Below, piece after piece: positions 6,621 through 15,822 of a stretch of 64,000 nt of DNA (positions are counted from its first letter, which is position 1; every line of letters starts with the position of its first letter). The position numbers and the translations under genes were made by a program. This stretch comes from Dolichospermum flos-aquae CCAP 1403/13F (lineage in GTDB: Bacteria; Cyanobacteriota; Cyanobacteriia; Cyanobacteriales; Nostocaceae). The notes below the pieces were generated by a model. It saw nothing but the letters and a program-made list of their open reading frames with translations, was not told where the DNA came from and searched no databases. The DNA lies in contig NZ_CP051206.1 of the NCBI RefSeq assembly GCF_012516395.1, positions 4,841,334-4,905,333 of the forward strand, read 5' to 3'.

Positions 6621-8129
6621 TTACTTCATATCATAACCAAACAAATTCGGATCAACTTCTCCTAATTGTAAATCCGCTAAACCGTATTCTTGCCAGCGTC
6701 TTTCTACCATGGCAGCAATATCAATATCTGATTTTAATGGTTCACCCCATTCATGTTCTGTTTCTGGAGGAATTTTTGTAGTGGCATCAATTCCCATTCT
6801 CCCACCTAACCCTAATTTCTCACTAGCAAAATCTAAAGTATCAAAGGGAGTATTTGGTAAAATAAATACATCTCTGGTAGGATCAACTTTAGAACTTATT
6901 GCCCAAACGACTTGACGAGGATCACGAACATTGATATCTTTATCAACGACAATCACAAATTTAGTGTAGGTAAATTGTGGTAACGCACTCCAAAACGCTA
7001 AAGCTGCTCGTCGTGCTTGTCCAGGATAGGCTTTATCTATGGAAATAATTGCGGCTTTGTAACTTAACGCTTCCATTGGCAGGAAAAAATCAACTATTTC
7101 TGAGACCTGTTGCCGTAAAATGGGGGTGTAAATCCGATTAAGAGCGATCGCCATCATGGCTTCTTCTTTCGGTGGCAAACCGCTAAATGTGGTAAGATAA
7201 ATTGGGTCTCTGCGGTGTGTCATGCACTGAAACCGCACCAAAGGCGAATCTTCCACACCGCCATAATATCCCATGTGGTCGCCAAAGGGTCCATCGGGTA
7301 AAACTTCCCCCGGTGTAATTGTCCCTTCTAAAACAAACTCGGAATCTGCGGGAACTTCCAAATCTACGGTTTTACACTTGGCTAAGTTGACTCCCGAACC
7401 GCCATACAATCCAGCAAATAACCACTCTGATAAATCTACAGGAATGGGTGTGGCTGCTGCCATAATGATTAAAGGATCAACACCCAGAGCGATCGCTACT
7501 TCTAACTTTTTACCACGTTCTGCCGCTTTCCGCAAGTGTCTCGCCCCTCCCCGCACCGATAACCAATGTACGGTCATTGTATTTTGAGATTGTAGCTGTA
7601 ACCGATACACGCCTACATTGGGGATTCCCGTCTCACAATCCTTAGTAATTACCAATCCTAGCGTAATAATCTTTCCGGCATCTCCCGGATAAGGACGTAT
7701 TAAAGGTAACTTATTTAAATCTAAATCATTCCCTGCCACTACCACTTGTTGACAAGGGGGAAAAAAGTCCCTTCCCGGTTTGGCTTTGATTACGTCAAAC
7801 AGCACTTTACCAAAATCTATGGCTTGGGAAATCTTTTTGGGTGGTTTGGGTTGCTGAAGCATACTCAGCTTCTTTCCCAGGGTTTCCAACTCTTCTGGTT
7901 TTTCCATGTTCATAGCCCAGCATATCCTTTCCACTGTCCCCATTAAATTTACCGCAACGGGGAAAGATGCACCTTTGACGTTTTCAAAGATTAAGCCTGG
8001 GCCACCTTTTTGCAGCATTCGGTTGGAAATCTCTGCAATTTCCATATCTGGGTCAACTAAAGCCGAAATTCGCTTTAATTGTCCTCTTTCTTCTAGAATT
8101 TTAATGAATCCCCGTAAATCTCTCGCCAT
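6621..8129 (-). CDS. ubiD: UbiD family decarboxylase (plastoquinone-type)
   Basis: 502 residues, full length for UbiD. The family decarboxylates aromatic acids with prenylated FMN. Recognisable segments: MARDLRGFIKILEERGQL at the start, the prFMN/metal-binding part from GVYRLQLQ to VHWLSVRGGARHL, and EFVLEGTITPGEVLPDGPFGDHMGYYGG with its conserved acidic residues. In cyanobacteria the homologue is assigned to the 4-hydroxy-3-polyprenylbenzoate step of plastoquinone synthesis. No ubiX is nearby. The ATG at 8129 is the natural start. Confidence 0.92.
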   Translation of the reverse strand: MARDLRGFIKILEERGQLKRISALVDPDMEIAEISNRMLQKGGPGLIFENVKGASFPVAVNLMGTVERICWAMNMEKPEELETLGKKLSMLQQPKPPKKISQAIDFGKVLFDVIKAKPGRDFFPPCQQVVVAGNDLDLNKLPLIRPYPGDAGKIITLGLVITKDCETGIPNVGVYRLQLQSQNTMTVHWLSVRGGARHLRKAAERGKKLEVAIALGVDPLIIMAAATPIPVDLSEWLFAGLYGGSGVNLAKCKTVDLEVPADSEFVLEGTITPGEVLPDGPFGDHMGYYGGVEDSPLVRFQCMTHRRDPIYLTTFSGLPPKEEAMMAIALNRIYTPILRQQVSEIVDFFLPMEALSYKAAIISIDKAYPGQARRAALAFWSALPQFTYTKFVIVVDKDINVRDPRQVVWAISSKVDPTRDVFILPNTPFDTLDFASEKLGLGGRMGIDATTKIPPETEHEWGEPLKSDIDIAAMVERRWQEYGLADLQLGEVDPNLFGYDMK

Positions 8130-8362
8130 TGTTTTGTTTTAATTATGAAGAAGTGTAAAGCTATTTTTATCTTAGTCTTGATTTGGATAAGTTGATTTTT
8201 TAGTACGAATATACTATAATGAGGGAAATATGGATTTTCCTCACGCAGAGTCGCAGTGAACCAGCGCTGTAGAAGGGTTTCCCTCCGTAGGCGACTGGTG
8301 AACCCTAAGGGAGACGGGGAGAGGAAAATTGAGTTTTTACCTAATAAAAGTTAGGGGGTTTT

Positions 8363-9730
8363 ATGTCGAAGTTAAATCACCAGATTTCCCTGTTAGAACT
8401 TATCCAAATTTTATCGGCATATCGTCAAAATATCATTTTGAATTTACATAAGTTAAAGGAAGATTACTACCGAACTGGTATTAAACGGGTGAGGGGGGTG
8501 AGAGATATTAATGGTGATTTGATTACTCCTTGGTTACAAACTGAGGATGTTTATGCTGGTGATTTTGTGCAAATGGGTGTATTTGCTATAAATCGCAATA
8601 CGGCTACTATTAATATGTTGATAAGGCGGAAGGTTAAGCTGGTAAAATCTGAAGATAATACCCATATCATTGAAGTTGCGGGTTTGCTGGCTCATGATTT
8701 GGATAATTTTAATAATTATACCATTGTCAAAGATGGAAAAGTTCATGTTTCTGCCTTAAATATCAAAATCAGCAACAAGAAAGTATTTGATTTATTGCAA
8801 GCTAAAGGTGTAATTATTGCTGACAAGTTTGATTTCAATTCTGAATATATAATTCAGTTAGATACTTTACCATTAGTTCCTGTTAATATCAAGTTTGCTA
8901 GTATTGATGGGTTATTTACTCAATTAGCAGAAATTAAAGTTGTTATGAGTATTTTGTCTGCTTATTTACGCCATCAATCAGATGTATTTGTGAGTAATCA
9001 GGTAGAGGAATTAAAACAACATTATTTGTCAAAAAATCTCTATCTGAATTTTCCTAAAACTCAGGAATATCCAGATACAATTGATTCTCATATCAGTTAT
9101 AAAATTGAGTTTGGTAATCAGGATATTCTCAATTTGAGTAAATTATATGCTGCTAATCAATTTTTAGCGCGAAGATATGAGGTTTATGACAAAGAAACTG
9201 GGGAGATTTTCCCTAAACCAACTTTAGAAATGGGTTTAAATCAAAATATTGCTTTTCGACAAAAAGCCCTTTCTGCAAGAATGAAACTGACTAAAGTTGA
9301 TGATTTGATGAAACCCATTTTTGACGACTTTCTGGGAATTAATATCAATGGTAAAGTAGGGGAAATTCTCAATAAAGTTGGTGATCATCGTTTAGCGTTG
9401 CTATTATATGCTCAACACGCTGGTAAATCTGTCAATGGAGAAGATTTGATTACAGCTATGACGACAGCTTACCAAAAATTAGCAGCTTATGTTGAGCAAA
9501 CTTACCAAGAAAATATTTCCCCTATGGTATTTTACATTGGTGTGACAGGACTTTTACCAAATAAAATATCAGCTAAAGCCATGACTGCTGATGAATTAGC
9601 TGCTAAATATCCCCATTTGCAATTTTCTAAACATGAACAAGCAGGAACATTTTTTGAAGTTGGAAATACCATTATTAGCGTTTACCCGCAAACCGAATAT
9701 TACAGTAAAAATTCATTAGCAGTTAGTTAG
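8363..9730 (+). CDS. Conserved-looking protein of unknown function (455 aa)
   Basis: 455 residues without signal peptide or membrane segment, and with no motif I can name. It begins ISLLELIQILSAYRQNII and carries charged, evenly distributed sequence with several Lys-rich turns. A C-terminal part (about 330-455) reads like a separate small domain (FYIGVTGLLPNK, then FFEVGNTIISVYPQTE). The ATG at 8363 follows TTAGGGGG, an acceptable ribosome site. It is isolated between convergent ubiD and the TPR lipoprotein. Coding is supported by length and typical codon use; function is unknown. Confidence 0.65.
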   Translation: MSKLNHQISLLELIQILSAYRQNIILNLHKLKEDYYRTGIKRVRGVRDINGDLITPWLQTEDVYAGDFVQMGVFAINRNTATINMLIRRKVKLVKSEDNTHIIEVAGLLAHDLDNFNNYTIVKDGKVHVSALNIKISNKKVFDLLQAKGVIIADKFDFNSEYIIQLDTLPLVPVNIKFASIDGLFTQLAEIKVVMSILSAYLRHQSDVFVSNQVEELKQHYLSKNLYLNFPKTQEYPDTIDSHISYKIEFGNQDILNLSKLYAANQFLARRYEVYDKETGEIFPKPTLEMGLNQNIAFRQKALSARMKLTKVDDLMKPIFDDFLGININGKVGEILNKVGDHRLALLLYAQHAGKSVNGEDLITAMTTAYQKLAAYVEQTYQENISPMVFYIGVTGLLPNKISAKAMTADELAAKYPHLQFSKHEQAGTFFEVGNTIISVYPQTEYYSKNSLAVS

Positions 9731-9856
9731 TTAGTTAATTAATTTTTTAGGGGTTTAGTAATACTAAACTCCAATATTTTTGGCGGTTGATATGGTAAAA
9801 TATCAATACAGCAGATTTCGCTTTAATGAGATACAAACTTGAATTATGAAACTCTT

Positions 9857-9927
9857 GTAGTGCGGGCATACTATGGCTAACGCCACGCTGCGCTATCGAC
9901 AAGCTCAGTACAAGTCTTGCCCGCTAC
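9857..9927. repeat. Dispersed inverted repeat (GCGGGCATACT...TCTTGCCCGC), copy with insertion
   Basis: Near-palindromic ends GTAGTGCGGGCA and TTGCCCGCTAC. It shares GGCATACT and CGACAAGCTCAGTACAAGTC with the copy at 53061-53103. Relative to that copy it carries a 23-nt insertion at 9873-9895. Confidence 0.75.
9873..9895. mobile_element. 23-nt very small insertion inside a dispersed repeat
   Basis: The insertion starts ATGGCTAACGCC and ends CTGCGCTA. It is absent from the otherwise matching copy at 53061-53103. It resembles the very small mobile repeats known from Nostoc-type genomes, with GGCTAACGCC-like composition. Confidence 0.55.
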
Positions 9928-9973
9928 ATAAGTACCTCATAACACCAGAAATTGCTGTATAAGATACTATGAA

Positions 9974-10816
9974 TTACTTCCCCAATTCCTCAATATTTTT
10001 CATCGCTTGTTGATATAAATCCTTATTTCCTTCCTTATCAAAAATCGCTGCTGCCCGTTGTAAATCTTTTAATGCTCCCCGTTTATCACCAATTGCAGCA
10101 TAGGCGTTACCGCGATTATTGAAAGCAGCACCGAAGTTAGGATTAATGCGAACTGCTTCATTATAATCCGATATTGCTTTTTGTGGTTCTCCTCTTGATG
10201 CGTAAGCATTACCACGATTATTATAAGCTACAGCATATTCTTTATTGATCCGAATTGCTTGAGTGTAGTCCTCTAACGCCGCATTCTTATCACCTTGGTT
10301 TGCACGGGCGTTACCTCGATTATTGTAAACTTCGGCAGATTTAGGCGTAATACTAATTGCTTGATTATAATCCGCAATCGCTCTTCTGTAATCTCCTATA
10401 GATACAAAAGCATTAGCACGATTATTGTACGCTTCCGCATCCTGAGGATTTAGACCCAATGCCTGATTATAATCCGCGATCGCTCCCTCTTTATTACCAG
10501 TATCAAAATAAACCAAACCCCTACCTTTAAATGCTGGTGCATATTGAGGATTCAGACTAATTGATTTACTATAGGCAGCAATAGCCGCTTGGTAATTACC
10601 TTTAAGATGTTGAGTTTGTCCCTGAACATAAAATTCCCCAGCTTTAGAGGTTCTCCCTATCTGTGGATTTGGGGAACTTGCTCCTCTTTCTGTCACCAAA
10701 ACATCTTGATTATTACTACAAGAAACGCAAATAATCCCGCTGAAAATAGTAACCATCGCTATAGTGAATGCTCTGTTTACTTCTCTGTGTTTGTGTCTCA
10801 ATAACTGCCATTTCAT
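9974..10816 (-). CDS. TPR-repeat lipoprotein
   Basis: 280 residues. A hydrophobic leader with a lipobox-like ICVSC (Cys33) suggests membrane anchoring. From about residue 60 to 265 there are six tetratricopeptide repeats with the usual spacing and signatures such as AYNNRGNAYA, AIADYNQAI and LNPQDAEA. TPRs mediate protein-protein contacts; the partner is unknown. The start is the ATG at 10816. The paralogous style of repeat is seen in the gene at 19533-20243, which lacks a leader. Confidence 0.85.
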   Translation of the reverse strand: MKWQLLRHKHREVNRAFTIAMVTIFSGIICVSCSNNQDVLVTERGASSPNPQIGRTSKAGEFYVQGQTQHLKGNYQAAIAAYSKSISLNPQYAPAFKGRGLVYFDTGNKEGAIADYNQALGLNPQDAEAYNNRANAFVSIGDYRRAIADYNQAISITPKSAEVYNNRGNARANQGDKNAALEDYTQAIRINKEYAVAYNNRGNAYASRGEPQKAISDYNEAVRINPNFGAAFNNRGNAYAAIGDKRGALKDLQRAAAIFDKEGNKDLYQQAMKNIEELGK

Positions 10817-11122
10817 AATTTACTATAAATCGCCATTATACCTGGAGTAAATCATTCACTAAATTGCTTACTTACTTAGGAAATACTCTCGCTTTTTGAT
10901 TAATATTCAATTCAAATGATAAAATTCCCTGAAGTTATCGGAAATAAATAAATTTATCCAGCCAATTACCGCATATTACTAAATACTAAAAACAATCCCT
11001 GATAGCTATATTTCTATTATTACTAGACTACCGTTGATAATTCTGTTAATTTTGTTAGCAATTTGAGAAAAATTTCCATACCAGTATCAGGAAATAGACT
11101 CAAAACTAGTTCACAGAGTTTC
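10817..11122. other. AT-rich intergenic region
   Basis: 306 bp between the TPR lipoprotein and RNase D-like genes, both on the minus strand. I see no ORF, repeat or terminator. Confidence 0.5.
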
Positions 11123-12037
11123 TCAGTATTCCTCACCTTCTTGATTTTTAGGCGTTATTTTCCAATAAGTATTTATATCAACATTTACAGTCAATTTTTC
11201 CAAATTTACCCCCAAATTTTTGCGAATATCTTCGGTTAGAGTAATTGTAAAATCTAAATCAACACCTTGATTTTCTACCAAATCTACCAATTCCTGAAAC
11301 TGAGTCTTGATAGTTTTTCGCTCATAACTTGTAAGTTTACAAGATGATGTTTCAGAAATATTCTGGACTAACATCGCTTGTTTTACCCGTTCTTGTAAAT
11401 GCTCAAATTCTGATTTGAGTATTTTTTGTTGCTGTTCAATTTCTATATATCTAGCAGTCAATAAACTTAGATCTTCCCTAATTGGATCTATCTTTAAGTT
11501 TACCTCTAATTCTAATAATCGTAAATGTACTTGAGCTAAATAAATACAATCAAGATAAGCATATTCTATTTGTTCTTCAGTTAATGGTCTTTTTCCCCAA
11601 TCGCTCGTTTGCTCTTGTTTATTAATATCATGAAAATTACAAAGTTTAGTAGCTAGGGTTTTCAATTGATAATTAGGTAATGGTAGTAAATAGACGGGAA
11701 TCTTCTTCGCCATTTCTAAGGTACAAGTAATATTTTTAGCTTTTTTAGCTCCCAAATATTTCACGTCATAACCAGCATTATGAAAAACTTTTTCAATAGC
11801 ATCATTAACCATAATCCTCTCCACAAAATCAGCAATTACATCTGATTTATCGAGAACATCTAATAAATAAACACTATTACCAGTCATATCTTCAGGATTA
11901 GCTAACACCTGAATCAGTGATAATCTTGGATTACGAGTTTTATAATCAGCAACTTCTGTATCTATCCACAAAGTTTTAGCTGTGGTATATTCAGTAATTA
12001 AGGAACGAATTTCCCTCGCAGCAGTAAGATAAGGCAT
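11123..12037 (-). CDS. RNase D-like 3'-5' exonuclease (DEDDy)
   Basis: 304 residues. The DEDDy exonuclease residues are visible: Asp26 and Glu28 in LWIDTEVAD, Asp91 in FHNAGYDVKYL, and Tyr159/Asp163 in EYAYLDCIYLAQ. The family trims RNA 3' ends, for example in tRNA maturation. Unlike E. coli RNase D (about 375 residues) there is no clear HRDC domain. Instead residues 195-300 are a charged, partly coiled-coil region. The assignment to the DEDDy superfamily is firm; RNA as substrate is inferred. Confidence 0.85.
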   Translation of the reverse strand: MPYLTAAREIRSLITEYTTAKTLWIDTEVADYKTRNPRLSLIQVLANPEDMTGNSVYLLDVLDKSDVIADFVERIMVNDAIEKVFHNAGYDVKYLGAKKAKNITCTLEMAKKIPVYLLPLPNYQLKTLATKLCNFHDINKQEQTSDWGKRPLTEEQIEYAYLDCIYLAQVHLRLLELEVNLKIDPIREDLSLLTARYIEIEQQQKILKSEFEHLQERVKQAMLVQNISETSSCKLTSYERKTIKTQFQELVDLVENQGVDLDFTITLTEDIRKNLGVNLEKLTVNVDINTYWKITPKNQEGEEY

Positions 12038-12148
12038 TGGTAAATGTCAGGAAGTGTAAATTAGTTATCGCTTCCCAAAGTAACATTTTATGACTAATCA
12101 TGCTGGCAAGTGCTACATGATCATTATTTTTATAGAAAATTTTCCATT

Positions 12149-12177
12149 AAAAAAAGCTCAGGTATTAATTCCTGAAC
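12149..12177 (-). terminator. Rho-independent terminator of the RRM gene
   Basis: Read on the minus strand, GTTCAGG and CCTGAGC form a 7-bp stem (one G-T pair) with an 8-nt loop, followed by seven T. It is 59 bp past the end of the RNA-binding protein gene. Confidence 0.8.
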
Positions 12178-12235
12178 TTCTATTCAACCTAATTATCCTA
12201 GATGCGGATATTTGTTAAGCTTTGGTCTATGGATA

Positions 12236-12568
12236 TTAGTAACGGTTTCCACCGCCGCCACCGCCATAGCCGCCGCTACGGCCACCACCGCCGCTACGGT
12301 TTCCACCACCAAAAGAACTACGTTCTTCTCTAGGTTTAGCTTTGTTCACTTTTAAATCACGTCCCATCCATTCAGCACCATCAAGGGCTTCAATGGCTTT
12401 TTCTTCTTCTGCATCTGATTCCATTTCCACGAAACCGAAACCGCGAACTTTACCAGTTTCCCGGTCGGTAGGTAGCTGAACACGTTTTACCTTGCCATAC
12501 TCCTTAAAAATTTCGCTCAAACCGTCTTGGGTAACTTCATAAGAGAGGTTGCCTACATAAATTGACAT
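12236..12568 (-). CDS. rbpA: Glycine-rich RNA-binding protein (single RRM)
   Basis: 110 residues. One RRM with RNP2 IYVGNL (3-8) and RNP1 RGFGFVEM (42-49) is followed by a Gly/Arg-rich tail from about residue 86 (GGGNRSGGGGRSGGYGGGGG). This is the cyanobacterial Rbp family, cold-inducible in Anabaena and Synechococcus, which binds RNA and helps mRNA handling at low temperature. A Shine-Dalgarno GGAG is 7 bp before the ATG. A long 5' region (12569-12907) fits the long leaders known for cold-regulated rbp genes. A terminator follows. The symbol is generic; cyanobacteria have several paralogues. Confidence 0.93.
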   Translation of the reverse strand: MSIYVGNLSYEVTQDGLSEIFKEYGKVKRVQLPTDRETGKVRGFGFVEMESDAEEEKAIEALDGAEWMGRDLKVNKAKPREERSSFGGGNRSGGGGRSGGYGGGGGGNRY

Positions 12569-12913
12569 AGATTTTCTCCAAAATCATAAGAGTGTAGAGA
12601 TTTAGATTTCGGAGAAAAGTCTGTAAATACCAAAGGGAAAAAGCCTATCAATACTAAAAACAAACGTGGTCCACCGAATTACTTCTCACCTCCCATTATG
12701 GCATAGAAAATAGATATCTAGGCAGTAAATTCAAAAAGTTTATAAAATATTTTTTTTATACCTTAATTAGCAATGGCAGCATCAGCTTTTTATGGCATTC
12801 TCTCGTTATACTTAGTTGAAGGATTTTTAGGGGTTAATTCGGGGGTTTCAGCCTATTTTCTGATAAAATTATCAAGACTGAATCTAAAGGCTCAATTTTA
12901 GGTTTCTTTGTTC
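12569..12913. other. Divergent intergenic region, leader of the RRM gene
   Basis: 345 bp without an ORF. It should contain the promoter and a long 5' leader of the rbp gene and the promoter of the SRPBCC gene. No defined motif could be assigned. Confidence 0.5.
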
Positions 12914-13360
12914 ATGTTGCACTTTAAACATTCCTCAATTATTAACGCACCAATAGAAGTAGTTTGGAAATTCCACGAAAGACCAGACATACTCCAAATA
13001 CTCACCCCACCTTGGCAACCTGTACAAATAGTCAGACGGGAAGGAGGACTATCAGCAGGTGCAATTACAGAATTTCGGCTTTTTTTGGGTATTTTACCCT
13101 TAACTTGGTTAGCGCGGCACACAGACTATGAAGAATATCGTCTGTTCACCGATGAACAGATATCTGGACCTTTTGAGTCCTGGGTACATCGTCATGAGTT
13201 TACAGAAGAAAATGGCAAAACTAAATTAACCGATAATATTACTTATTCTATGCCTGGCGGTGATGGAATAGAATTTATCAGTGGTTGGTTAGTGCAAACA
13301 CAGCTAGAAGCAATGTTTCGCTATCGGCATTATGTGACTAAACGCGAATGTGAAAAATGA
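12914..13360 (+). CDS. SRPBCC (START-like) family protein
   Basis: 148 residues from the ATG at 12914; a TTG at 12908 would add two residues. The sequence shows the usual START-like pattern: HSSIINAPIEVVWKFHERPD at the N-terminus, then WVHRHEFTEENGKTKLTDNITYSMPGG. Such small helix-grip proteins bind hydrophobic ligands; no ligand can be deduced. The gene converges on psbA with a shared hairpin at 13362-13400. Confidence 0.8.
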   Translation: MLHFKHSSIINAPIEVVWKFHERPDILQILTPPWQPVQIVRREGGLSAGAITEFRLFLGILPLTWLARHTDYEEYRLFTDEQISGPFESWVHRHEFTEENGKTKLTDNITYSMPGGDGIEFISGWLVQTQLEAMFRYRHYVTKRECEK

Positions 13361-13361
13361 A

Positions 13362-13400
13362 TAAAAAAAACGCCCCCCATGATTGGAGAGCGTTTTTTAT
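13362..13400. terminator. Bidirectional terminator between SRPBCC gene and psbA
   Basis: A-run, CGC...GCG stem and T-run (AAAAAACGC...GCGTTTTTT) symmetrical on both strands, with two C-A mismatches inside. It suits both convergent genes. Confidence 0.7.
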
Positions 13401-13413
13401 GTAACTAAACTTA

Positions 13414-14496
13414 TTAACCGTTGATTGCAGGAGCGCTTAAAGCAACAGGAGCAACGTCAGCAGCAGCCAAGTCTAGAGGGAAGTTGTGAGCGTTACGCTC
13501 GTGCATTACTTCCATTCCTAAGTTAGCGCGGTTGATTACGTCAGCCCATGTAGCGATGACACGACCTTGAGAATCCATGACAGATTGGTTGAAGTTGAAA
13601 CCGTTCAAGTTGAAAGCCATTGTGCTAACACCCAAAGCTGTGAACCAGATACCAATTACAGGCCAAGCAGCTAGTAAGAAGTGTAGTTGACGGCTGTTGT
13701 TGAAGGAAGCGTATTGGAAAATCAAGCGACCGAAGTAACCGTGAGCAGCAACGATGTTATAGGTTTCTTCTTCTTGACCGAATTTATAACCGTAGTTTTG
13801 TGATTCGTTTTCGGTTGTTTCTTTAACCAAGGAAGAAGTCACAAGTGAACCGTGCATTGCAGAGAACAAAGAACCACCGAAGACACCAGCTACACCTAAC
13901 ATATGGAAGGGGTGCATCAAGATGTTGTGTTCTGCTTGGAACACGATCATGAAGTTGAATGTTCCAGAGATACCTAAAGGCATACCGTCTGAGAATGAAC
14001 CTTGACCGATTGGGTAGATCAAGAATACTGCGGTAGCAGCAGCTACAGGTGCGGAGAATGCTAGGCAAATCCAAGGACGCATTCCTAAGCGGTAAGAAAG
14101 TTCCCATTCACGACCGAGGTAGCAGAATACGCCGATCAAGAAGTGGAATACTACTAACTGGTAAGGACCGCCGTTATACAACCACTCATCTAAAGAAGCA
14201 GATTCCCAAATAGGGTAGAAGTGTAAACCGATAGCGTTGGAGGAAGGAACTACTGCACCGGAGATGATGTTGTTTCCGTAGAGTAGAGAACCTGCAACTG
14301 GTTCGCGGATACCGTCAATGTCCACGGGAGGAGCAGCGATAAATGCAATTACAAAGCAAGTAATTGCAGCGAGGAGGGTAGGGATCATTAATACTCCGAA
14401 CCAACCGATATATAAACGGTTGTCAGTGCTGGTGATCCATTCGCAGAAGCGATTCCATACGTTAGCACTTTCGCGCTGTTGTAAGGTAGTTGTCAT
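13414..14496 (-). CDS. psbA: Photosystem II D1 protein
   Basis: 360 residues, standard D1 length. D1 is the reaction-centre subunit that binds the primary donors, pheophytin, QB and part of the Mn cluster. Residue 130 is Glu (LGREWELS), the form usually associated with high-light D1 variants rather than Gln130. The C-terminal extension [16 protein letters not shown] follows Ala344 and should be removed by CtpA. His residues for Mn and iron ligation ([13 protein letters not shown] and others) are intact. The upstream promoter is well defined. The gene is monocistronic. Confidence 0.99.
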   Translation of the reverse strand: MTTTLQQRESANVWNRFCEWITSTDNRLYIGWFGVLMIPTLLAAITCFVIAFIAAPPVDIDGIREPVAGSLLYGNNIISGAVVPSSNAIGLHFYPIWESASLDEWLYNGGPYQLVVFHFLIGVFCYLGREWELSYRLGMRPWICLAFSAPVAAATAVFLIYPIGQGSFSDGMPLGISGTFNFMIVFQAEHNILMHPFHMLGVAGVFGGSLFSAMHGSLVTSSLVKETTENESQNYGYKFGQEEETYNIVAAHGYFGRLIFQYASFNNSRQLHFLLAAWPVIGIWFTALGVSTMAFNLNGFNFNQSVMDSQGRVIATWADVINRANLGMEVMHERNAHNFPLDLAAADVAPVALSAPAING

Positions 14497-14556
14497 GTGT
14501 TTATAATTGCGTTTGAGTTATGTATGTTTTGGTAGGTGTTTCTACCTCATGAATTT

Positions 14557-14585
14557 ATATTAAGCGATATGTTTCGATTTGTAAA
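14557..14585 (-). promoter_or_regulatory. Sigma70-type promoter of psbA
   Basis: On the minus strand TTTACA (14585-14580) and TAATAT (14562-14557) are separated by exactly 17 bp, about 60 bp upstream of the start codon. A short inverted repeat GGTAG/CTACC at 14531-14546 lies in the expected leader. Confidence 0.8.
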
Positions 14586-14772
14586 GGGGTTTTCGGAATA
14601 TTTTTTAATAAATCTAGAAAATTGGGTTATAGAAAAGGTTATATTGTAGACAGGCTGGGGGTTTCAGGCATTAATTATTTTTGTGATAATTTCTGATTTT
14701 CTGGGAACGCAACTCCCTACTTCATTCATGAACCCCTGCATTTTTGGGCGCAGACCCTGCTCCCTACTATAT

Positions 14773-15741
14773 ATGTCTCTATCTAGTCAAAATATTGTTA
14801 CCTATAGCCCTGCTTATACTATTGTTCCCACTTATGAGTGCTTTAACCGCTGTTCTTATTGCAATTTCCGCACTGAACCGGGTAAAAGTCCTTGGTTGAC
14901 TCTTGGGGAAGCTAAAGAGATTTTTTTACAACTTAAAAAACAAAATGTCTGTGAAATCCTGATCTTGAGCGGTGAAGTCCATCCCCATTCAGCCCGACGG
15001 GAAGCTTGGTTTGAGCGAATTTATGATTTGTGTGCCTTAGCAATAGACATGGGATTTTTACCCCATACCAATGTTGGTCCACTGAGTTGGGTAGAAATGC
15101 AAAAACTGAAAACGGTGAATGTGTCCATGGGGTTAATGTTGGAGCAGTTGACACCAAAACTATTAAGTACAGTCCATCGTCATGCACCAAGTAAATTGCC
15201 CCAAGTGCGATCGCAACAATTACAATGGGCAGGAGAGCTAAAAATCCCCTTCACCACAGGGTTACTTTTAGGAATAGGGGAAACTGAGGCTGATTGGTGG
15301 GAGACTTTAGCGGCTATTTCTGAATCTTATGCACATTACCATCATATTCAAGAGGTAATTCTCCAACCCCACAGCCCCGGAACGGTGCAAACCTTTGACG
15401 CACCACCATTTAACCCTCATCAATTACCAGAAATTATCGCCAAAGTGCGGGAAATTTTACCAGCAGACATTACAATCCAGATTCCCCCGAATTTAGTTAA
15501 AGATGAAAATTGGTTACTTGCTTGTATAGCCGCTGGAGCGAGGGATTTAGGGGGAATAGGTCCCAAGGATGAAGTTAATCCTGATTATCCCCATTTACAG
15601 GAACAGGAACTCAGAAACATCTTAAAATCTGGGGGCTGGGAGTTAGTACCACGTTTACCACTGTATCCCCAGTTTGATGATTGGTTGGGTGCAGGTTTAC
15701 GACAAAATGTAGAAGAATGGCGAGAAAGATTTAAGCTCTAG
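14773..15741 (+). CDS. cofG: FO synthase subunit CofG (7,8-didemethyl-8-hydroxy-5-deazariboflavin synthase)
   Basis: 322 residues from the ATG at 14773. An upstream GTG at 14683 would add a non-conserved tail, so I prefer the internal start. The radical SAM cluster CX3CX2C is Cys23, Cys27 and Cys30 (YECFNRCSYCNF). The rest matches CofG: LSGEVHPHSARREAWFERIY, NVGPLSWVEMQKLK, GLLLGIGETEADWWETL. With CofH it makes the deazaflavin FO, which in cyanobacteria serves as antenna cofactor of DNA photolyase. cofH is not in the window. Monocistronic. Confidence 0.92.
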   Translation: MSLSSQNIVTYSPAYTIVPTYECFNRCSYCNFRTEPGKSPWLTLGEAKEIFLQLKKQNVCEILILSGEVHPHSARREAWFERIYDLCALAIDMGFLPHTNVGPLSWVEMQKLKTVNVSMGLMLEQLTPKLLSTVHRHAPSKLPQVRSQQLQWAGELKIPFTTGLLLGIGETEADWWETLAAISESYAHYHHIQEVILQPHSPGTVQTFDAPPFNPHQLPEIIAKVREILPADITIQIPPNLVKDENWLLACIAAGARDLGGIGPKDEVNPDYPHLQEQELRNILKSGGWELVPRLPLYPQFDDWLGAGLRQNVEEWRERFKL

Positions 15742-15822
15742 ACACTGAGCTTTACGCTTACCGGGTAATCCTGTAGCATTAAATATGCTAATTAATTTAA
15801 TATATTCACACTGTAAACCAAT

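Noticed and set aside
13823-14107. Minus-strand frame inside psbA
   Set aside because: Shadow of psbA in another phase; the composition is unlike any protein family.
14683-14772. Upstream GTG start for cofG
   Set aside because: The 30 extra residues are not CofG-like, and the ATG at 14773 fits the family length.
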